This document shows positions 59,201-64,000 of a stretch of DNA of 64,000 nt, in pieces. The position numbers and the translations under genes were made by a program. The stretch's first letter is position 1, and every line of letters begins with the position of its first letter. Source of the stretch: Branchiostoma floridae (lineage: Eukaryota; Chordata; Leptocardii; Amphioxiformes; Branchiostomatidae); the NCBI RefSeq assembly GCF_000003815.2, contig NC_049992.1:1048669-1112668 (forward strand), read 5' to 3'. The notes under the pieces are model-generated. The model made no database searches, was not told the DNA's origin, and worked only from the letters and a program-made list of their open reading frames with translations.

Positions 59201-62200
59201 AGACAGTTCACTCCGAACGTCTTACCGTCACAGGCTACAGAAAGGAGAAACAGTTATAATTATTCACCACGTCACACTATTCCTTACAGTTCACTCCGAA
59301 CGTCTTACCGTCACAGGCTACAGAAAGAAGAAACAGTTAGTCACCACGTCACACTGTTCCTTACAGTTACACTTCTTCAGACAGTTCACTCCGAACGTCT
59401 TATCGTCACAGGCTATACGAATTTTAAAAAAAATTATTACAAAACTGTGATACAGTCATACCGTCCACTCACAAGAGAGCCACGTTCATTTCAAAGGGAA
59501 TTCAAAGTAAAATATAAAATCACCAGGTTATGATTGAATGAATGAAGGAAGGGAGGAAGGAAGAAAGGAGCCTTACGATCGCGGCACTCCGGCGGCTTGA
59601 AGCCGATGTAGCAGGAGCAGGCGTACGGGTCCTGGATACAGAACAACCTCCCGGCGCAAGTCTCGCGAGAGTCGGTCTCGTCCGAGCACTTGTACTCACA
59701 GTTCAAACCGAACCCGTTGGTTCCGCAGGCTGAAACGGGGGAAAAGATACATGTGCAATGTTAAAGACTCTCTTGAAAGTTCGTCTGTGTTGCTAAAAGT
59801 AATTTTCGCTCAAAGCTGAACTGTAGTTGCCTACAGAATTTAAATCTTAATCCAAGGAAGAACAAAGACTGGAGTTGGTTTATCAAGTATTTTGAACTTG
59901 ATCAAATTAAAAAATTTGTAATCAAAGGCTGCTGATTGGTGCCCGCCGAATCATTAATAATAATAGCCTTTATTGCACATTCATGCCCTATCGGGCTAAG
60001 TACAGGCATATAGATACAAAAGGTACGTAGTAATGCAGTACACATGGTTTCTAAAACATGGATTTTAAAACTAGTCTAATACATTTGTTCGGCTTCTTCT
60101 CGTTTCTTAGTAATGTTGAATATGTAGCTTGAGATATGTGTTTGTATAATGTCGTTCGATCAAAGCTCATAAGAAAAATGAATTAATATTAACAAGCAGG
60201 ACTGGTCAATATTGGGACCTGTGCCGTGATAAAGCGTTCAGCAGAGTCGGAGTTCTAGGACGCAGGTTCGTCTCTGCATAGGAGAATAAGAACGGCCTAC
60301 CTTCGTCACACGTATCCCCCATGAAGCCAGGCGGGCACATGCACCTGCCGTCAGACGGGTTACACACGCCGCCGTTCTTACAGTCGGGACAGTCCCGGTC
60401 GCACCCCCCTCCCCACTTCCCGGCGGGGCAACCTGAAGGGCGACAAAGGAGCATTATAGTAAACAAGGGGGTTGCTTCACGCTGCACTGCATGGCTCGGT
60501 AGATCTTATGGTCGGTTTTCACCAAGGAGCGTCAAAAATTTGACAGATGTCCCAATAATCTCCAATAATCTTTTCATAATATCAATGACGGATTTTTGTG
60601 ATCGCACATCAGCTGTAGTAACAAATGGTCATCATTCGATGGAAATGGGGCCTCATCATCAACATTTGAGATAGTCCCTCAAACATATAATTGGTACAAT
60701 GTCGGCCACCACGGTGTTGGCGCTACACATTTTCGCGGCTTTACGATAATGAATTGGTGAATTAATTGTTTATTACGTCAATGTCATTGGAAGACAAACG
60801 TAATGTAGCAGCCTTCATTGCCTTGCATGTAGCATGTGTAGTCGTCAAAATACTTAATGGCCACTCTAATGCGACCTGGTAATACATTGCACTCTTCCGA
60901 TGTTCAGCGGTTTTACATTTGAATCGAGTTACCTGGTATTTAGACCTAAGGTTTTAAGCGCCAGATTATGCCAAACAACCACGAACTGTTTACTCCCAAC
61001 GATGAGCCTCATGATGGTCTGACCGGAACCTGGCCGGAAATTTCAAAACTTACTTTCGAGTAGAAGCTATTTATGCGTACATTTTCAGCTACACTAACCC
61101 AATTGTTTCCATGGCAATGGGTTAAGGTTAAGGTAGTCCATCTAACGTGCAATGTGTCACCACTGTACTGGCGCTACACTTTTTCCGACAACTTTACGGT
61201 AATGCGAAATAAGCACGAGCCGCTTACTCCTGACAATGAGCCTCATGATGGCCTGCTCGGTCGCGCTCCTCTCCTCCTCCGTCCGGTAACACTCGAACAC
61301 GCCGGTGGCCTGGGTCCCCACGCGGTCGATGGTCAGGGTCAGGCCGGACTCCCCCGAGATGATGGACCCGTCCTTACGCCAGGTCACCGGGCCAGAACCT
61401 GGACAAAAAATACGAAGATTCATACAATCATTTTCAAGTAGAAGCTGTCTGTGCCTATAGTGTTATTTTTCAGTGTTGGATGTAAACAACTTAGCATTTT
61501 GTTTCTCTATAATACAAAAAGTAATAGTATCTCCAACAACTAGATAGAATTTGGGAACGTTTCATCAGTGACACTGAGCAAGATCTGTTAACAGGCAGTG
61601 AATCATAAGTCGTTTTGTTTGTTGTTTGTTTGTTATTTTTTTGTTTGTGAGAATAAACAGTAAACAAACCTCCTGTGCTGTCTGTCATCTCCAGCACCAC
61701 CTCGTCCTGCACGCTGACTGTTTGGGTCAGCAGCTTAGGCCGTATGATGGCTGGAGGGGGAAAAATACATTTCACACGGGATTTTCTGGACTAAGCATTA
61801 AAAAAAAGTCATTTACTCTCTAACTGAACTGTGTGTGTTTTAATCCTACCATAGTAATCATCTGTATCTATTATAACACATAGCCATTGCGTTTCTAACC
61901 TAGGTGTTCTTAAAGCTATCTCGTGAGGATTTTCCTACAGTATTCAGTGACAATTAGCTCTATGATGACAGACCCAGAGGCCCCTATTCGATACTGCTGC
62001 AATTGGCTGCCACTAACTGTAAACCGTCAATGGACACCATCATAATCTTCCAACTCTTGTGAACTAAATAAACTCAGACCAGGATAATTCCTCCGTCTCA
62101 GTGGCATCCGATATTTGGACGGCGAGATGTCAACAGTCCTGCAGCCGTTTGTTTAAAGTTAGTGTTAAGGTGATGGGTGGGTTAGGGTTAGAGAATCTAA

Positions 62201-63363
62201 GGCTAGAATCACTAAATATTCTTCCCACTCACCGGCATCCGCCATCTTCACTGTGAAGACGCCCGCGGTCCTGTCGTCGCGGGTCTGCAGCGAGCAGGAG
62301 AACACGTTCATGCGGCTGGCGCCCGACCCGGCGGCGATGGCGTTCTGCGCGCCCGGCCACGACTCGGGGTCGATGTTACCCGCACTGGGCGAGGGGAAAA
62401 GAGTTTTCACGATTTACGTGTCGTTCTTTTTTTAGGCTACAAAGTGTTCTAAATCCAGAAAACCAGCTAATACCCCTGTCACATTATCCACGATCTTTGG
62501 GCGATCGATGGAAGATCGGCCATATTTAAGATCGACAGAGGGTTGCGCGTATTTTTCACCTGAAAACCGTCCTTGTCTCAACTAATCCATACTTTGTACC
62601 TTGTACAATTGTTATGCAATAAAGTTATAATTATGAGGGAGGCTCGGGCGATTGCCGTAGAATAGTCATCCGATCGATTTCCGCCAAATGTGACAGGGGT
62701 ATAGGAACTGGTCATCATGATCAGCATCTTAGTTACAGGAGTCTGTGATGATATATCCATCACTGTTCATCAATAAATGTTTTTGCCACCCGGCGACTTT
62801 CCTTGTTACTGCAACAGAACTTTCAGTTCCTGTCTGTTAAATTCTGTACATGCCGTGGTCATGACTTCATGGTTAAGGATAACCTTTGTGTTCAGGAAGA
62901 AGTGATATCAGTCTAGCCCCTACATACTTATGTCAAAACTGCAGGGGCGTTTGTCAGCGATTTTAGAACAGGATATGTTAATATAAGGGGACGACCGAAC
63001 CTGACACTTAAGAATGTACTGGAGAGTGAGGTTGGACTGAAGGACCGCAACCTGCGAACCGCCATGCTAGACAGAGATGCATGGTCTGATATTATTAGTG
63101 GCACCTCTTATGAATATGAGGATGAACTGAACTGAACTGATATGTTAATAACAGGTGGCTGCAATTTTCCATCATTAACAGAAGAAAAACAGAGTCTGAC
63201 CTGACTTGGTTGGGGTAGTTGGCTCCGTTGCCCACGTCCGCGATGACGTTGAACCTGATGTCCCGGGTGGAACTTGCCTCGTCACTGACACACTTCAGGA
63301 ACGTGTCCTGATCCGCGACGAACGGGAAGTGGTTCACTAGGGTGACGTCAACCCTCTGGGCGC
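53076..63363 (-). CDS. Gene 2: Tie-like receptor ectodomain with TM and short tail, no kinase (5' end outside window)
   Basis: Ten minus-strand exons join in one frame (1427 nt, about 475 codons plus stop). Order: Ig-like 1, Ig-like 2, five EGF-like modules, TM, 24-residue cytoplasmic tail, stop. The start and signal peptide lie to the right of 64000 or were not recognised. Similarity to Tie2 is concentrated in Ig1 (VDVTLVNHFPFVADQDTFLK), the RLIVRSCPAGKWG junction between Ig2 and EGF1, and EGF1. Tie proteins bind angiopoietin-type ligands and signal through FN3-linked kinase domains; both are missing here, and the tail has only one tyrosine motif (DPADYE). It may act as a decoy, co-receptor or adhesion protein; that is inference. 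Same strand as gene 1, 6.9 kb upstream of it. Confidence 0.8.
53264..53384. repeat. 130-bp array, unit next to the last exon
   Basis: The downstream-most unit of the array at 55251-56140, separated from it by the TIR element. Confidence 0.85.
53389..55246. mobile_element. 1.86-kb TIR element with CCGG target duplication
   Basis: Ends TGTGAAGCCAAATCCCTGCG and its inverted partner at 55246 match over about 45 bp with two differences. CCGG lies at 53385-53388 and 55247-55250. It interrupts the 130-bp array: removing it restores CTCCCGGGATCTC. No transposase frame is visible, so it is probably non-autonomous. The superfamily is unclear; a 4-bp duplication is compatible with several. Confidence 0.85.
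54413..54910. repeat. 64-bp tandem repeat inside the TIR element
   Basis: GGTGCGCGCCAAAACAGT recurs at 54421, 54485 (one change), 54549 and 54613, exactly 64 bp apart. A fifth copy is at 54859 after about 180 bp of other sequence. Confidence 0.95.
55251..56140. repeat. 130-bp tandem array of the last-exon acceptor and exon start
   Basis: Seven acceptors at about 55253, 55372, 55501, 55631, 55761, 55891 and 56021, spaced 119-130 bp. Each minus-strand unit has CCTTTACCCTCCGCAG or a variant, the first 30 codons of the last exon up to GVLVL, and then TAA TAA TGA in frame. The array runs into the N-gap at 56141, so its true length is unknown. Confidence 0.95.
56141..56240. other. Assembly gap (100 N) inside the 130-bp array
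   Basis: Run of exactly 100 N directly after a repeat unit, a typical place for a collapsed tandem array. Confidence 1.
56473..56592 (-). CDS. Gene 2 exon: EGF-like 5
   Basis: Phase 1-1 exon of 40 codons: PCSEAPCQNDGTCLDTPEEG, then YYTCTCTEGWEGTDC. This is the classic six-cysteine EGF type, unlike the longer Tie-type EGFs before it. CTACAG acceptor, GTGTGG donor. Confidence 0.85.
56870..57420. repeat. Tandem repeat of about 172 bp, 3 copies
   Basis: ACTGTCAGTGT.AGTAGTGGGACATGATCATT recurs at about 56896, 57066 and 57240, with GTAACGCTT and ACATGACACATAACA in each copy. It lies in the intron between EGF5 and EGF4. Confidence 0.9.
57895..58032 (-). CDS. Gene 2 exon: EGF-like 4
   Basis: Phase 1-1 exon of 46 codons: CEAGKFGEDCTETCHCLDDV, then ACDRVTGHCPNDTCAGGWVG and EIC. 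TTTCAG acceptor, GTGAGT donor. Confidence 0.85.
58780..58908 (-). CDS. Gene 2 exon: EGF-like 3
   Basis: Phase 1-1 exon of 43 codons: CDGKTFGVNCLKDCNCKEQC, then GACDDGCDAGWEGSDC. Acceptor CTGTAG; the acceptor and the first half of the exon are repeated upstream as the 77-bp array. GTGAGT donor. Confidence 0.85.
58909..59415. repeat. 77-bp tandem array of the EGF3 acceptor and exon start
   Basis: Minus-strand unit: TTTCTTCTTTCTGTAG, then the first part of EGF3 (CCTGTGACGGTAAGACG, TTCGGAGTGAACTGT) and GACGTGGTGACTAACTG. About six copies. Two are longer and keep more of the exon (CTGAAGGACTGTAACTG). Read from the phase 1 acceptor, a unit stops at the TAG of the next acceptor. Confidence 0.95.
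59577..59729 (-). CDS. Gene 2 exon: EGF-like 2
   Basis: Phase 1-1 exon of 51 codons: CGTNGFGLNCEYKCS, then LFCIQDPYACSCYIGFKPPE and C. The FC..DPY.CSC.IG pattern recalls the second EGF of Tie receptors. Confidence 0.85.
59955..60065 (-). mobile_element. Short retroelement 3' end
   Basis: AATAGCCTTTATTGCACATT (a reversed AATAAAGG) next to CATGCCCTATCGGGCTAAGT. Looks like the 3' end of a LINE or SINE in reverse orientation. Confidence 0.4.
60301..60432 (-). CDS. Gene 2 exon: EGF-like 1
   Basis: Phase 1-1 exon of 44 codons: CPAGKWGGGCDRDCPDCKNG, GVCNPSDGRCMCPPGFMGDT and C. CxCPPGFMG.TC is very close to the first EGF of Tie receptors. Confidence 0.85.
61228..61398 (-). CDS. Gene 2 exon: Ig-like domain 2, second part
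   Basis: Phase 1-1 exon of 57 codons: VTWRKDGSIISGESGLTLTI, then TGVFECYR and IMRLIVR. The tryptophan and the second cysteine are kept. GTAAGC donor. A degraded copy of the exon end and donor occurs at 60975-61015. Confidence 0.8.
61670..61750 (-). CDS. Gene 2 exon: Ig-like domain 2, first part
   Basis: Phase 1-1 exon of 27 codons: IIRPKLLTQTVSVQDEVVLE, then MTDSTG. Good alignment to the second Ig of Tie2 by pattern. The cysteine expected near VVLE is missing. Confidence 0.7.
62233..62384 (-). CDS. Gene 2 exon: Ig-like domain 1, second half
   Basis: Phase 2 to 1 exon of 152 bp; the split codon matches the previous donor exactly. NVFSCSLQTRDDRTAGVFTV carries the second Ig cysteine, then KMADA. 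GTGAGT donor. Confidence 0.75.
62472..62700. mobile_element. MITE with ACCCCTGTCACATT ends and nested LINE tail
   Basis: Perfect 14-bp inverted ends at 62472-62485 and 62687-62700, flanked by TA. Inside, 62585-62632 repeats the LINE 3' end seen at 4100-4150 (TACTTTGTACC...CAATAAAG). In an intron of gene 2. Confidence 0.75.
63201..63363 (-). CDS. Gene 2 exon: Ig-like domain 1, first half
   Basis: Starts in phase 1 after GCCCAG and ends in phase 2 (AG then GTCAGA). VDVTLVNHFPFVADQDTFLK is followed by CVSDEASSTRDIRFNVIAD. The cysteine after TFLK fits the first Ig cysteine. Confidence 0.75.
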
Positions 63364-63744
63364 CTGGGCATGCGCAACAAGGTTGTTGATGTTAGTAGGT
63401 AGAACATAGTTTCGCAAGAAAATAAAGCAGTGGAAGGAATGAATGAAATGGAGAAGAATTGGAGCCATAATGAGTTGGAGAAAAATTGTAACTTCGAGGT
63501 AGAACTTTCTTCTCCAGTTAAAGACGGCGCCAAAATATAACCATACAAGATAAATATTGCTATAAAATGGAGAAACAGAAACCCTTTTCATATAAACCCG
63601 TAACATAGGACAGGAACCTGTCAGGCATAAAAGCGTGGAGAAAAACGTTACAGGAACGTTTGTTCGACTGAAATGCTTTTTTATCTTTGCTTTTGGACAG
63701 ATGAATACAATATGTGGCACTGCACTCAAGTTTGTAACTTTTAA

Positions 63745-63970
63745 CAGTGCCACATGCATCTGCAAAGTATGGACAGAATATAAAGCTAGTCATTCACAGT
63801 CAGTCTCTGGCCGAAGTCAGGAGCCCATTTTTAAACCTGGGTGAAGTACGGAAGGTCGTGTAAAGTGCCTTTCCAAAGACAACGACGTCAGGGGCACGGC
63901 GGGTATCGAACTCGGGAGCTCTAGGTTCCGTGCCCACCACTGTACCAGTTACGCAACACACGACGCCAAC
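63745..63970 (-). mobile_element. tRNA-derived SINE
   Basis: Minus strand from about 63965: a box-A-like AACTGGTACAGTGG and a box B GAGTTCGATACCCG at tRNA spacing, then a body with TTTGGAAAGGCACTTTACAC and CCCAGGTTTAAAAATGGG. Good RNA polymerase III promoter layout. In the 5' intron of gene 2. Confidence 0.65.
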
Positions 63971-64000
63971 TTGGGCTGGAATGTTACACCAGAAACCTAA

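Noticed and set aside
63830..63970. Functional tRNA gene on the minus strand
   Set aside because: Box A and B are present, but the body does not fold as a complete cloverleaf with a paired acceptor stem and it continues into a SINE tail.

Overview
The window is eukaryotic, animal DNA: small exons with GT/AG borders, extracellular domain families found only in animals (CUB, sushi, tectonin, LDL-receptor class A, EGF, Ig) and dense repeats of many kinds. The domain mosaics, the kinds of retroelement and the splice-site minisatellites point to a cephalochordate (lancelet, Branchiostoma). That is inference; no marker gene fixes the species.

Two genes can be reconstructed, both on the minus strand. 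Gene 1 starts at 46210 with a signal peptide and runs leftwards out of the window below 599. Twenty-two exons keep one reading frame for about 1220 codons: signal peptide, CUB, CUB, sushi (CCP), CUB, CUB, a six-repeat tectonin propeller, then seven LDL-receptor class A or related modules, with more expected beyond position 1. Gene 2 enters from the right edge and ends at 53076. Its ten exons give about 475 codons: two Ig-like domains, five EGF-like domains, one transmembrane segment and a 24-residue tail. Its first seven exons resemble the ectodomain of Tie (angiopoietin receptor) proteins, but FN3 and kinase domains are absent. Both products would sit at or outside the cell surface. Nothing in the sequence shows that they act together.

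The rest is introns and about 6.9 kb of intergenic DNA filled with repeats: a nearly full-length non-LTR retrotransposon between two TTTC microsatellites (2.5-8.3 kb); a Penelope-like fragment (8.8-9.4 kb); a 4.5-kb fold-back region (9.8-14.3 kb); a 1.2-kb fold-back element with a target duplication (20.7-21.9 kb); pieces of at least six other LINE copies; two TTAA-bounded elements (32.6-34.3 and 36.6-38.0 kb); a 1.86-kb TIR element (53.4-55.2 kb); an old direct duplication upstream of gene 1 (46.3-51.4 kb); and a tRNA-derived SINE near the right edge.

The most striking pattern is that several tandem arrays are built from exon-intron junctions. The 36-bp, 34-bp and 21-bp arrays repeat a 5' splice site, and the 77-bp and 130-bp arrays repeat a 3' splice site with part of the exon. 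They give the two genes dozens of decoy splice sites. Three N-gaps (24906-25667, 51462-51561, 56141-56240) hide sequence; the last one lies inside the 130-bp array.
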